Numbered from the stretch's first letter, positions 18,275-28,511 are shown. The stretch: 62,783 bases of DNA from Eubacterium sp. (GCA_017477505.1 JAFUVQ010000020.1:1-62783), one strand, 5' to 3'. The notes: generated by a model from the sequence alone, not told the origin. Translations and numbers: made by a program.

Positions 18275-18382
18275 GAGGTTACTTCCTTCTATAGAAAATA
18301 CAGGGCATGCTATGCATGCACAGCAACGTACGACATAATAGTATTATTTGGCGTATCTTTCAAGTACTATTTCCCTTTTTTG

Positions 18383-18411
18383 TTGAGAAATAAGCTGTAT
18401 TCAAGTAAAAT
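18383..18411 (+). promoter_or_regulatory. Predicted promoter for glgX
   Basis: TTGAGA (18383-18388), 17-base spacer, TAAAAT (18406-18411), 45 bases upstream of the coding start, in the divergent gap with the SulP gene. Confidence 0.6.
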
Positions 18412-18455
18412 TATTATGTGAATGTAATGTTGACTGTATATCGAGAGGTAGTTAT

Positions 18456-20540
18456 ATGAAACAGGCGGATACATTCCCGACAAGAGAGATTAAGGGACTC
18501 CATTACGGAATCGGAAGGACGCTTCCTTTTGGGGCTACAATCATAGATGGTGGTGTTAATTTCAGTATTTTTTCGAAAGAGGCCACAAGCTGTACGCTTG
18601 TGCTCTTTTATGATGGGGAGGAGGAACCCTTTGTGGAGATCCCGTTCCCGGAGGAATTCAGGATAGGAAATGTATATTCCATGATGGTCTTCGGTATCAA
18701 CATCGAGACCATGGAATACGGATACAGATTTGACGGGCCTTATGACCCGGTGAAGGGACTTCTTTTTGATAAGTCCAGGATTCTTATCGACCCTTATGCA
18801 AAGTCCATTTCAGGACGGACCAAATGGGGCGAGAGACCTGATGTGAAGCTTGGACTCCGAAGCCAGTTCATAAGAGAGGATTATTATTGGGACGGAGACA
18901 AGCCGCTGGAAGTACCACTGTCAGATCTGATCATATACGAAATGCATATTCGTTCATTTACCAGGCACCCAAGCAGCGGGGTGAAATATGGCGGTACATT
19001 TGCAGGCCTTATTGATAAGATTCCGTATCTTAAGGAACTGGGTGTGAACTGTATAGAGCTTATGCCCATCTTTGAGTTTGACGAGCTGGAGAACGAGAGA
19101 GTTGTGGACGGAAGACAGCTTGTTAATTACTGGGGCTATTCTACGGTAGGCTTCTTCGCACCGAAGGCGGGTTATGCCAAAAGCTCTCATTTTGCCATGG
19201 AAGCCGATGAACTGAAGAATCTGATCAAGAAGCTTCATAAAAACGGTATATCGGTAATCCTTGATGTTGTATTTAATCATACTGCGGAGGGAAATGAAAA
19301 CGGGCCGTATATATCTTATCGCGGTATAGATAACAGAACCTATTATCTCCTGACGCCGGAGGGGAAATATGTCAATTTCAGCGGCTGCGGCAATACTATG
19401 AACTGCAATGATCCTATCGTTAGAAATGTAGTTCTGGACTGCCTCAGATACTGGGTTTATTCATACCATATAGACGGCTTCAGGTTCGATCTTGCATCCA
19501 TACTTTCAAGAGATAAGGACGGCAATCCTATGATGTCGCCGCCTCTCCTCGATTCAATTGCAAATGATGCGATTCTCGGTAAGACTATTCTTATAGCCGA
19601 GGCGTGGGATGCCGGAGGACTTTATCAGGTAGGATGTTTCCCTGACTTCGGACGCTGGTCCGAATGGAACGGAAAGTACAGAGACTGCATCAGAAGATTC
19701 ATCAAGGGCGACGAGGGATGTGCACCTGAAATGTTTGTGAGGATCATGGGCTCGGAAGATCTGTACGAGCGTAGAACATCCGTTGCTTCGATTAACTTTA
19801 TCACCTGTCATGACGGCTTCACTATGTATGATCTGGTTTCCTACAATGAGAAGCATAACGAAAAAAACGGTGAAGGCAACCGTGACGGTTATGATGACAA
19901 TAACAGCTGGAACTGCGGAGTGGAAGGTGAGACTGATAATCCTGAGGTTCTGAAACTAAGATATCAGCAGATGAGGAATATGTTCACTATACTGCTTACC
20001 AGCAGAGGCGTACCGATGATTCTGGCCGGTGATGAATTTGCCAATACACAGTGGGGCAATAACAACGCCTACTGTCAGGATAATGAGATATCCTGGCTTG
20101 ACTGGACATATCTGGAGAAGAACAGAGAACTGTATGATTATGTCAGAAGACTTATCAGCTTCAGAAAGGCTCATCCTGTTATCAAAGCTCCGCTATATGA
20201 TGACGATGAATATAACGGAACAGGTTATCCGGAAATGTCACTTCATGGCACGAGACCATGGGATCTGGATAAAACCAGGCCGGGCTTCTGCCTTTCATAT
20301 TTGTATGCAGAGGACCATAAAAAATACGGAACAAAAAGAGATGAATTTATATATGTTGCGGTAAATACACATTGGGAAAATCACTACTTTGAAATACCAC
20401 GGCTTCCTGAAGGATTTACCTGGAGACTGGCATTCGATTCGAAAGGATATTCTTCGGAATCAGGAAAAGAAAAGAAGATATCAGACCAGAACGGTATAAT
20501 GCTCGGTGCCAGAACAACTATGATTCTGGTGGGAAGGTAA
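18456..20540 (+). CDS. glgX: Glycogen debranching enzyme (isoamylase-type GH13)
   Basis: 694 residues: an N-terminal CBM48 domain (VNFSIFSKEATSCTLVLF) followed by a GH13 barrel. Catalytic residues are visible: nucleophile Asp345 in DGFRFDLAS, acid/base Glu382 in LIAEAWDAGG and Asp453 in TCHDGF. It hydrolyses alpha-1,6 branches of glycogen or limit dextrins. With malQ at 47 kb it fits a glycogen/maltodextrin cycle. GAGAGG is the SD, and a promoter lies directly upstream. Confidence 0.93.
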   Translation: MKQADTFPTREIKGLHYGIGRTLPFGATIIDGGVNFSIFSKEATSCTLVLFYDGEEEPFVEIPFPEEFRIGNVYSMMVFGINIETMEYGYRFDGPYDPVKGLLFDKSRILIDPYAKSISGRTKWGERPDVKLGLRSQFIREDYYWDGDKPLEVPLSDLIIYEMHIRSFTRHPSSGVKYGGTFAGLIDKIPYLKELGVNCIELMPIFEFDELENERVVDGRQLVNYWGYSTVGFFAPKAGYAKSSHFAMEADELKNLIKKLHKNGISVILDVVFNHTAEGNENGPYISYRGIDNRTYYLLTPEGKYVNFSGCGNTMNCNDPIVRNVVLDCLRYWVYSYHIDGFRFDLASILSRDKDGNPMMSPPLLDSIANDAILGKTILIAEAWDAGGLYQVGCFPDFGRWSEWNGKYRDCIRRFIKGDEGCAPEMFVRIMGSEDLYERRTSVASINFITCHDGFTMYDLVSYNEKHNEKNGEGNRDGYDDNNSWNCGVEGETDNPEVLKLRYQQMRNMFTILLTSRGVPMILAGDEFANTQWGNNNAYCQDNEISWLDWTYLEKNRELYDYVRRLISFRKAHPVIKAPLYDDDEYNGTGYPEMSLHGTRPWDLDKTRPGFCLSYLYAEDHKKYGTKRDEFIYVAVNTHWENHYFEIPRLPEGFTWRLAFDSKGYSSESGKEKKISDQNGIMLGARTTMILVGR

Positions 20541-20610
20541 TCCTGCGGGAGATGGATAGGTGGTAATTCCGGCGGGTAGATAAAAAGGCAGTAATGTAAA
20601 CGGGGTAGAA

Positions 20611-21276
20611 ATGGCAGATAAATTAACGGGTAAAAAGACCATAGGCATTGTCGGATACTGTATGCTGATTCTCTCTCTTCAGGCGATCAATGTAAGGACT
20701 GTTGAGTTTATACTGGGGGAACGGGCGGTTTTCGGAAACGGTTTTATTTCAACTAAATCTCTGATAGTCATAGTAGTTATAGTTACTCTGATCTTCTGGA
20801 AGGCGGGGCTTATAGATATTGATATCTCGCCTCTGAAGAAGCTTCCAAAGAAGAGGGAAATCCTTATATCGCTGGGACTGGCAGCGGCTTTTATGGTAAT
20901 CCTGATCCTCTTCAGGCAGGTTATACAGGTATTCCATCCCGAGATAGCTTCAAGACCTTTCTTCAGATGGTATTTCATGTATCACACCAGGTGGTTTTAT
21001 CCTGTGAATGTTGTGATGCAGGAGGCCTTCATAAGATTTGTTGTCCAGGATAATCTGAAAAAGCTGGAGGATGAAAGTACGAAGTATGCATCACTGCTTC
21101 TCAGCGGATGTTTCTTCGCAGCCCTCCACATGGCATATCCATGGTACATGATGATTGGTACAGCATTTTACTGTATAGCATCCGGAAACTTCTATGGCAG
21201 ATATAAATGTTTCTGGGGGCTTTGTATCCTTCACTTTGTAGGAGGCTTCTTCCCGAGATGTTTCGGAATAATATGA
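20611..21276 (+). CDS. CPBP-like intramembrane protease homolog, variant motif
   Basis: 221 residues with about six hydrophobic segments. The motif region reads MQEAFIRFVVQD, with Gln in place of the first Glu of EExxxR; FFAALHMAYPW and LCILHFVGGFFPR supply the later His-containing motifs. It may still be active, since QE variants exist in the superfamily, or be a non-proteolytic member. It follows glgX by 70 bases and precedes the giant FtsX permease. Confidence 0.72.
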   Translation: MADKLTGKKTIGIVGYCMLILSLQAINVRTVEFILGERAVFGNGFISTKSLIVIVVIVTLIFWKAGLIDIDISPLKKLPKKREILISLGLAAAFMVILILFRQVIQVFHPEIASRPFFRWYFMYHTRWFYPVNVVMQEAFIRFVVQDNLKKLEDESTKYASLLLSGCFFAALHMAYPWYMMIGTAFYCIASGNFYGRYKCFWGLCILHFVGGFFPRCFGII

Positions 21277-21319
21277 CAGAATGCAGGAGACTAAATAATA
21301 CCGGCAGGGGACAAAGCTT

Positions 21320-24300
21320 ATGACTAAAACTCAGTTACTGGATTCTTATAGAAATATAAAAAAGAACTTTGTTTCTTATATATCGATTCTTTTGATAACC
21401 ATGCTCAGTGCATCAACGTTCATGGGTGTAACTTCTGCGGCTGTAAATCTTGAAAATGGAGCAAATGATTTCTATAAGGAATCGGATTTCTATGACCTTG
21501 AGGTCGTATCCACACTTCTTCTCAGTGAGGATGATGTGGATGAACTGCGAAATCTGGATTCTGTGGAATCAGTGGCTCCTTTTTATTATGTAACTGCAGG
21601 GATTGAAAAGGATGGCGCAAAGGAAAATGTAAATGTGATCACTTCGACCGGTGATATATGCATTCCTGAACTTTTATCCGGAGAGGAACCTCATAATGCT
21701 TCTGAATGTATGATAGAGGACAGGCTGGCAGAAAGCCTTTCATTTGACATCGGAGATACTATTAATCTCTATGGAAATGATGGTGGGGCTGTTACATATC
21801 TTCCGGGAGAAGAGTATGTAGTAACAGGAATCTTCCGCTCACCTCAGCATATCAAGCCTTCGGTTAAGGAGAATTCTTATATCATAGTAAGCGAAGACGC
21901 ATTTGACCGGGATGCTCTTAAAAACTGCTGGATGCGGGCTTATGTCAGGCTGAAGGATACTGAGAATGAAAATGTTTTTAAAAACACTTATACCGAAAAG
22001 GTAAGCAGGGCCAGAAAGAATTTTGAAACTCTGGCTTTGACCAGGACAAAAGTCCGGAGCTCCGAAGTAAGGGATATTTATCAGACAGATATAAATGAAA
22101 ATGCAGAGCTTCTTGAGTCGGGAAAGAAGAAGCTTGAAGATGCCAAAGCATCTCTTACGGATGCAGAGGAAGAGATAGCAAAGGGGAAGCAGGAACTGGA
22201 GGATACATCCCGGGAACTGGATGAACTGAAGGATAAACTTGATTCCGGAATGAAAACTCTTGAAGTGTCGAAGGGTAAGCTCGATTCAGGCAAGGCTGAA
22301 CTTGATGAGGCAAAGAAAACACTGGACAGCTCCAAAGCGGTTCTCAATCAAAAGAGTGCCGAGCTTCAGAACGCGAATGCAAGCCTTGCTTATTACGATA
22401 GTGAGATATCTTCCAAAGAAAAGCTTATAGCTTCGGCGGGAGAAGAACTCAAGGCTTCAGGGGATAAGCTTGACGCGGCAAAAGCAGGACTGGCATCCGC
22501 CCGTACCGGATTAGAGGATGCCTTCCGTAAGGCAGAAGATATCAAAGGGAACTTCAGATATACCATAGAGCAGATAGTTGAATCATTTATTACTTATGCC
22601 GGTATTGAACAGGATATCAACTGGAGCAGTAACATAACAGATGTAGATGTAGAGAATGCCCGGATTGAAATCTTTAGTATAACAGATGAATACAGTGTCA
22701 ATCTTCATGAGGCAAATATAAAAACTCTTGCAGATGATTATATAACCGGTGTACTGATCCCTAAGTACAAAGATACTGATAAGTATGAATATGTAAATCA
22801 GAAATATACAGAGTTCCGGCAAGCTTATGGCACAGATATCCCATGGGATGATACTAATACTCAGGATACGAGGGCAAAACTGAACAGCTGGAGCGATGAA
22901 AGAAAAAAGTACCTGGATAACCTTGCTGCTTATGAGGGAGGGCTTGCGGAATATAATAAAAAGAGTGCCGAATATACTTCAGGTAAAAATGAGACTGAAG
23001 CAGCAAGAGCCAGGTGGAATGAATCAAAGAGTTCATATGAAAAAAACTATAGGGCATATCAGGATGCCGTTTCCAAATATAATTCAAGTCTCGCGGATTA
23101 TAATACATATCTTGCCGAATGGAACAGGAAGAACAGCGAGTATCAGAAAGGACTTTCGGAATATAACGCGGCGGCAGTCATTTATAACAACGGCTGTGAC
23201 AGATATGAGGACGGCCTTAAGAAACTTGCGGAATATGAGAAGGAGTTTGAACGTAACAAAGAAGAGTATGAGAGCGGACTTGCCGATTATGAGGAGGGAG
23301 AGAATACCCTCAAAGAGATGCAGGAAAAGCTGGATTCCCTGGAAGACTGCAAGTGGTTTATAAATGATATTGAGGCAAATGTAGGTTATAAACATATGGG
23401 TATGACGGTTGTCGGACTCAGGAATATGGGTAATAACTTTACTATACTTTTTGTAATCCTTGCGTCGCTTATAATCTATGCCACCATAGCAAGGCTGATA
23501 AATGAACAGCATAAACTGGTGGGTACCTCAAAGGCTTTTGGTTTATATAAGAGAGAGATTCTCTCGAAATATCTTGTATTCGGACTTTCAGCTCTGGTGA
23601 TGGGAATTGTTCTCGGCATTCCGGTACACTTCGGATTCCAGAAGTTTGCTCTCGTTACATTTGTCAAAAAATATGCTATAGAAGTGCCTGCGGCAAGGCC
23701 GGTTCTCTATGTTATGCTGATAGTCATCATCGCGGCATTTGCCATAACTTCAACTGCAGTGCTTATGGCTACGGCAGCACTTCTGAAACAGCCGGCGGTG
23801 GAACTTTTGAGAGAGTCCAGTCCGAATGGCGTTAAAGGGGAGAGCAGGAGCAGGCTGGGGCTTACACTTTTCCAAAGACTTATATTGAGAAATGTAGTCT
23901 CGGATAAGATGCGTGTCCTGGTCACCATGATGAGTATCGCAAGCTGCTGCGCTCTGGTGAATATAGGATTCTCCATGAAGAATAACCTGGAAATGACCAA
24001 CGATCTGGAATTTGAAAGGAATATTCAGTATGATTATGATGTGAGCTATGATGTAGACAGCACGGATTCATCTCTTGAAGAAGCAGATAAGATTCTTGAG
24101 AAACACGGGGCTGAGTATTCCGACTGTATGGATTATTATTCTACATTTAAGACAGACGGCGGAAGCGAGATCGTGGAGGTAGTGGTATCCGATCTTTCCC
24201 GGGTTCAGAATTTCTACAGATTCAGATATTCAGCTAAGGACAGGGAGCTTAAGCTCGGTAAAGAAGGCGTATATCTTAAGGAAAGCTATGCAAAAACCTA

Positions 24301-24997
24301 TGATATAGAAGTCGGTGATACCATAACCATCATGAATTCAAAAGGTACAGAGGTATCCGCAGCAGTAGCCGGAACTTACGAGAATTACTTTGGGCAGAAG
24401 CTGTATATGGATTCAGAGTATTACGAAACTCTTTTCAAAGAAGAACCGGTGATGAATAAATGTATGGTGAAGATATCCGGAGGTGAAGCATCCGGTGACA
24501 GCCGTGCTCTTATCGAAGAACTTGAGGGATGTCCTTATGTTCGCGAAGTGGTGGACAGTACAGCTGACAGGACGGAAGTCGGTACTTATTTCAAAGCCAT
24601 GAACGGGCTTCTTGTGCTGATAATATTTGTGGCAGTCCTTATGGCAGGAATAATAATATCCAATCTTACGTTTATGTATATAGTACAGAAAAAGGTTGAG
24701 ATAATCATAATGAGGATAAATGGTTTCAGTATCAAAGAGGTTACGGGTTATCTCCTGAATGAATCCATTTTTACTACTTTCCTTGGCATTTTCGGAGGAC
24801 TTCTGGGTGGTTCGCTGCTTGCATCAAATATCCTGAGATCTTTCCAGAAACCGCATCTTGAACTCTATAAGGGCATCAGCTTTAAGGCGTGGCTTGAGGC
24901 AACGCTTGTAACACTTTTGTTCTCAATCGTGATCAATTTTATAGCGTTGAAAAAAGTCAGAAACTATAAGATGACTGATATAGCAAATGTAAAATAG
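21320..24997 (+). CDS. Large FtsX-like ABC permease with long coiled-coil extracellular domain
   Basis: 1225 residues. Membrane segments lie at about 17-35, three near 690-810 and three to four near 1085-1210, the layout of a two-module FtsX/MacB permease. The first extracellular part contains about 150 residues of heptad-rich coiled coil (250-400) and a second Tyr/Glu-rich helical stretch (515-680, repeated EYN/YxxGLxxY elements). The cognate ATPase is the GAF-ABC fusion nine bases downstream. Such permeases often transmit force to periplasmic or cell-wall partners rather than move solute. Confidence 0.88.
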   Translation: MTKTQLLDSYRNIKKNFVSYISILLITMLSASTFMGVTSAAVNLENGANDFYKESDFYDLEVVSTLLLSEDDVDELRNLDSVESVAPFYYVTAGIEKDGAKENVNVITSTGDICIPELLSGEEPHNASECMIEDRLAESLSFDIGDTINLYGNDGGAVTYLPGEEYVVTGIFRSPQHIKPSVKENSYIIVSEDAFDRDALKNCWMRAYVRLKDTENENVFKNTYTEKVSRARKNFETLALTRTKVRSSEVRDIYQTDINENAELLESGKKKLEDAKASLTDAEEEIAKGKQELEDTSRELDELKDKLDSGMKTLEVSKGKLDSGKAELDEAKKTLDSSKAVLNQKSAELQNANASLAYYDSEISSKEKLIASAGEELKASGDKLDAAKAGLASARTGLEDAFRKAEDIKGNFRYTIEQIVESFITYAGIEQDINWSSNITDVDVENARIEIFSITDEYSVNLHEANIKTLADDYITGVLIPKYKDTDKYEYVNQKYTEFRQAYGTDIPWDDTNTQDTRAKLNSWSDERKKYLDNLAAYEGGLAEYNKKSAEYTSGKNETEAARARWNESKSSYEKNYRAYQDAVSKYNSSLADYNTYLAEWNRKNSEYQKGLSEYNAAAVIYNNGCDRYEDGLKKLAEYEKEFERNKEEYESGLADYEEGENTLKEMQEKLDSLEDCKWFINDIEANVGYKHMGMTVVGLRNMGNNFTILFVILASLIIYATIARLINEQHKLVGTSKAFGLYKREILSKYLVFGLSALVMGIVLGIPVHFGFQKFALVTFVKKYAIEVPAARPVLYVMLIVIIAAFAITSTAVLMATAALLKQPAVELLRESSPNGVKGESRSRLGLTLFQRLILRNVVSDKMRVLVTMMSIASCCALVNIGFSMKNNLEMTNDLEFERNIQYDYDVSYDVDSTDSSLEEADKILEKHGAEYSDCMDYYSTFKTDGGSEIVEVVVSDLSRVQNFYRFRYSAKDRELKLGKEGVYLKESYAKTYDIEVGDTITIMNSKGTEVSAAVAGTYENYFGQKLYMDSEYYETLFKEEPVMNKCMVKISGGEASGDSRALIEELEGCPYVREVVDSTADRTEVGTYFKAMNGLLVLIIFVAVLMAGIIISNLTFMYIVQKKVEIIIMRINGFSIKEVTGYLLNESIFTTFLGIFGGLLGGSLLASNILRSFQKPHLELYKGISFKAWLEATLVTLLFSIVINFIALKKVRNYKMTDIANVK

Positions 24998-25006
24998 GAC
25001 GGGCTT

Positions 25007-26227
25007 ATGAACAGAGAAGAAAAATACAAAAAAGCGCAATGGACCATTATGGAGAGTCTGTTGCTTATCGATAATATTGATGACGCCATTTCCTCGGCTC
25101 TTGAAGTAATACTTGATGTAATGGATAGTGAGGCCGGAGCTATATGGATGCTGGATGACAGGAAAGGACTTCTTCATCCTATGGTATTCATGGGTCCCAT
25201 CGACCTTTCAAATATCTATATGGAGAACGGAGTTGGTATAGAGGGAGTAGTAACGGCTACCGGGGAGTCTCTGCTTATAAGTGATACTCTGAATGATTCG
25301 AGATTTGTCGGGAATATTTTTGACGATCAGGGTATGAAGACTGAGAGCCTTATCTGTGTTCCGCTGAAGGCTGTGAGTAAAACACTGGGATGTGTTCATA
25401 TAATCAACAGAAAAGACGGGGAATACTACACAGAAGCCGACATGAGACTCTGCGAGCAGATGGCTGCACTCACTGCTATGACCATAGAGGAAAAGGGACT
25501 CAGGATTGATCTTCCGGAGGAGAAGGAGGTCATGGTTTCTTTGAGGAATGTGACTAAGGAATTTGAATCGGGAGATGAAACTCTGAGAGTTCTGAACGGC
25601 ATCAATCTTGATATATATAAAAATGAATTTGTCGTGGTGCTTGGTGAGTCGGGCTGCGGTAAATCTACCATGATGAATATCATAGGCGGAATGGATGATA
25701 TGACAGGAGGAGAACTCATCATAGACGGAGAGGATTTCTCGCACCCTACTGAATTGGAACTGACAGAATACAGAAGGCATTATGTGGGATTTATTTTCCA
25801 GGCTTATAACCTGATGCCGAACCTGACCGCTTTAGAAAATATAAGATTTATAGCGGATATCAGTGACAATCCCATGAAGCCTGAGGATGCGCTGGAGCTT
25901 GTGGGACTCAGTGACAGGGCAAATAATTTCCCTGCCAAGCTTTCCGGAGGTCAGCAGCAGAGAGTCTCCATAGCGCGTGCACTTGTAAAAAATCCAAAGA
26001 TAATACTGGCAGATGAGCCGACTGCCGCTCTTGATTTTAAGACCGGTCAGGAGGTTCTGATAGTTCTTGAGGATGTTATCAAAAAGTGCGGAACCACCAT
26101 AGTCATGGTAACGCACAACGTTGAGATAGCCAAGATGGCGAATAGGGTCATCAAACTCCGCGGCGGTAAGATTTCAAGCATCAAAACAAACCTGAATCCC
26201 TTACCTGCGCGCGAGATAGTATGGTAG
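25007..26227 (+). CDS. GAF domain-ABC ATPase fusion (MacB/LolD type)
   Basis: 406 residues. Residues about 15-162 form a GAF sensor domain (MDSEAGAIWMLDD... SLICVPLKA... VHIINRKDGEYYTEAD). From 176 a complete MacB-type ATPase follows: Walker A GESGCGKST (213-221), Q-loop Gln265, signature LSGGQQQR (312-319), Walker B IILADEP (332-338) and an H-loop VTHN. A GAF domain in front of such an ATPase is unusual and suggests ligand- or redox-gated export. It pairs with the FtsX permease upstream and is convergent with the HPt gene, one base apart. Confidence 0.9.
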   Translation: MNREEKYKKAQWTIMESLLLIDNIDDAISSALEVILDVMDSEAGAIWMLDDRKGLLHPMVFMGPIDLSNIYMENGVGIEGVVTATGESLLISDTLNDSRFVGNIFDDQGMKTESLICVPLKAVSKTLGCVHIINRKDGEYYTEADMRLCEQMAALTAMTIEEKGLRIDLPEEKEVMVSLRNVTKEFESGDETLRVLNGINLDIYKNEFVVVLGESGCGKSTMMNIIGGMDDMTGGELIIDGEDFSHPTELELTEYRRHYVGFIFQAYNLMPNLTALENIRFIADISDNPMKPEDALELVGLSDRANNFPAKLSGGQQQRVSIARALVKNPKIILADEPTAALDFKTGQEVLIVLEDVIKKCGTTIVMVTHNVEIAKMANRVIKLRGGKISSIKTNLNPLPAREIVW

Positions 26228-26228
26228 A

Positions 26229-26567
26229 TTATAACATTTCTTTGAGAGCATCTCTTTTCTCGAGAATCTGAGTAAGTAATTCACTATAATCCATTTCCTT
26301 CTTCGCTCTCAGCAGTTCGGTAATCTTAACCAGAGGATCATAAAGCGGAGTGAGGGAAAGGTTGCCGGTAACGCCCTTCAGGGCATGGGCACTTTCAAAG
26401 GCAGTATTCAGGTCGCCGGCCTCTATACTGTCTTTTAGTTTGTTGAATTTATCTTCTGCGGGAATTGTAGATACCAGTCTTATATACATGGCCTCATTAC
26501 CCATGCAGCGGGTCAGACCTTCGTCAACATTGGCTCCGTACTCCCTTAATGCGTCTATTGTGATCAT
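26229..26567 (-). CDS. Histidine phosphotransfer (HPt) domain protein
   Basis: 112 residues consisting of a single HPt four-helix domain with the phospho-accepting His in SAHALKGVTGNLSL. HPt proteins shuttle phosphate between hybrid kinases and response regulators. It lies 76 bases downstream of the REC-GGDEF-EAL gene on the same strand, with GGAGGT as SD, so it probably donates phosphate to that receiver domain. No hybrid kinase is in the window. Confidence 0.9.
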   Translation of the reverse strand: MITIDALREYGANVDEGLTRCMGNEAMYIRLVSTIPAEDKFNKLKDSIEAGDLNTAFESAHALKGVTGNLSLTPLYDPLVKITELLRAKKEMDYSELLTQILEKRDALKEML

Positions 26568-26643
26568 TATATACCTCCGTGATTTTTGCGATTATGTTGT
26601 GATATTTTAAATACCGGCTTAACTATGGATCAGCTGTCATTTG

Positions 26644-28341
26644 CTATGCTGACATATCGGAGAAGAATTTTGTGAATTCATCGGCAGGAACCGGTCTCGA
26701 GAAGTAGTAACCCTGCACTATGTCACAGTCTCTTTCTTTGAGGAGCATCATCTGTTCCTCGGTTTCCACGCCCTCTGCTATGACAGGGATATGGAGGAAC
26801 TTTGCTATATCCAGGACAAGCTCCACCAGTTTCATGCTCTTTTCATCCTTCTGCATATTGCGGATGAATTTCATATCCATCTTAAGTGCGTCTATAGGAA
26901 TAGTTGTCAGCATATTGAGGGATGAGTAGCCTGAACCGAAGTCATCCATCTCAATTATAAAGCCGTCGTTACGAAGATTTTCTATTACATTTACAAGCTG
27001 TTCCGCGTTGTCCGCATAAGCGGATTCGGTTATTTCCAGCATGAGTTCTTTTGCTGAAAGGTTATTTGCTTCAAGAAGTTCCAAAAACTCCTCCCTGAGT
27101 CTTGGAGAGTAGATATCCATGCGCGATACATTTACGGAAACAGGAATTGATACTCCGTAGTCCTTCTTCCATCTGTCAATCTGCTGAGCAACCTCATTCC
27201 ATACATAACGGTCCAGCTTCTGGATAAGACCATTGCTTTCAAAAAGCGGGATGAAGTCGCCGGGGCTGATCATTCCGAGTTCAGGGTGCTTCCAGCGTAT
27301 AAGTGCTTCGGCACTCTTCAGGGTAGGCTTTTCGCCCTGTATATAGTATTTAGGCTGGTAGAAGACCAGAAGATCCTTAGATGCGATGGCATCATCGATA
27401 TCATTTATCAGCCTTTCCTGATATTTGGATTTTTCATAGAATTCGTTGTCATAAATGGCAATGTGTCTGCTGTAATCGCCCCTGATGCGGTCACAGGCAG
27501 TCTTGGCACGGTCAATCCAGTTTTCGGCAAGAAGAGTTTTATCAACATCAGGATATACGCCTATACGAAGACGTACATGGTAGGAAGGACATGTCGCGGA
27601 AAGACCTGCGAGAATCTGCTTAAGTATTCCTTCATAGTCAAGGCCATTCTCGGCATACATATAAAAATAATCAGCTTCGGTACGACATCCGATGGCATCT
27701 ATACTTTTGAATATTCCTGAAAGAATATCAGCGATGCAGATGAGAACATTGTCTCCTTCGGATCGGCCGTAAAGCTCATTTATAAGATGGAAATGTTCAA
27801 TATTGAGTACCATAAGATCACGGCTGTGATCCGGATTATATTTTTCAATCTGTCTTATATATTCCGTAAAGAAATCCTTGATGTAAAGACCTGTAAGGTG
27901 ATCTCTCTCGGCAGCATGAATAAGACTTTTATCTTCCTGAAGTTCGATGATCCTTTCACATCTGGCGAGAATGACTTCGGGCATATCATAAGGTTTTGTA
28001 ATGAAGTCGGCAGCGCCAAGCTTGATGCTCTTTACCTCTGCATCTGTTTCGGAGGTCATAACGATAACCGGGATAGCGCGGAGCTTCTCATCATTTTTAA
28101 TGATGTCTATCAGCGTAAAACCATCCATAACAGGCATCAGGAGATCAAGAAGAATGAGAGAATAAATATGTTCTCTGCCTCGAAGTATTTTGAGGGCTTC
28201 CTCGCCGTTTTCTGCGAAATGAACTTCGTATTCAGCCGAAAGAAGATTGCCCAGTATTTCACGGTTTATCATTTCATCATCAACTATCAGGATATGTCTT
28301 CTGAGACCGATGTTTTCTCTGTAATTATGCATGTGATACAC
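26644..28341 (-). CDS. Response regulator with degenerate GGDEF and intact EAL domains (c-di-GMP phosphodiesterase)
   Basis: 565 residues. Receiver domain 14-130 (ILIVDDEMINREI; phospho-Asp in LILLDLLMPVMDG). Next, a GGDEF-like domain in which the active loop reads CRTEADYFY, so cyclase activity is unlikely. From about 305 an EAL domain follows with SAEALIRW, ESAYAD and MDDFGSGYSSL, consistent with an active c-di-GMP phosphodiesterase. It is transcribed with the HPt gene. Phosphorylation probably sets c-di-GMP hydrolysis. Confidence 0.92.
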   Translation of the reverse strand: MYHMHNYRENIGLRRHILIVDDEMINREILGNLLSAEYEVHFAENGEEALKILRGREHIYSLILLDLLMPVMDGFTLIDIIKNDEKLRAIPVIVMTSETDAEVKSIKLGAADFITKPYDMPEVILARCERIIELQEDKSLIHAAERDHLTGLYIKDFFTEYIRQIEKYNPDHSRDLMVLNIEHFHLINELYGRSEGDNVLICIADILSGIFKSIDAIGCRTEADYFYMYAENGLDYEGILKQILAGLSATCPSYHVRLRIGVYPDVDKTLLAENWIDRAKTACDRIRGDYSRHIAIYDNEFYEKSKYQERLINDIDDAIASKDLLVFYQPKYYIQGEKPTLKSAEALIRWKHPELGMISPGDFIPLFESNGLIQKLDRYVWNEVAQQIDRWKKDYGVSIPVSVNVSRMDIYSPRLREEFLELLEANNLSAKELMLEITESAYADNAEQLVNVIENLRNDGFIIEMDDFGSGYSSLNMLTTIPIDALKMDMKFIRNMQKDEKSMKLVELVLDIAKFLHIPVIAEGVETEEQMMLLKERDCDIVQGYYFSRPVPADEFTKFFSDMSA

Positions 28342-28511
28342 CCCTTCTCTCTTTAATGGATTCCATGTTTAAAAGCAGTTCTGTATTACATAAAAATACT
28401 ACCATAAGAGTTGGTTGATGACAAATTATTTGTTGTGGTTTTATTGGTTTTTCTCTGTTAAAATCATCAATATATCAGTTAGGGTTTTTAAAATGATTTC
28501 GGAGGTCAGAC

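Noticed and set aside
18305-18319. GCATGC-TAT-GCATGC near the SulP start as a further member of the hairpin class
   Set aside because: The loop is TAT rather than GNA on either strand and it stands alone.
22081-22347. Ser-rich minus-strand frame inside the FtsX permease gene
   Set aside because: Antisense reading of Lys/Glu coiled-coil codons; no start signals.
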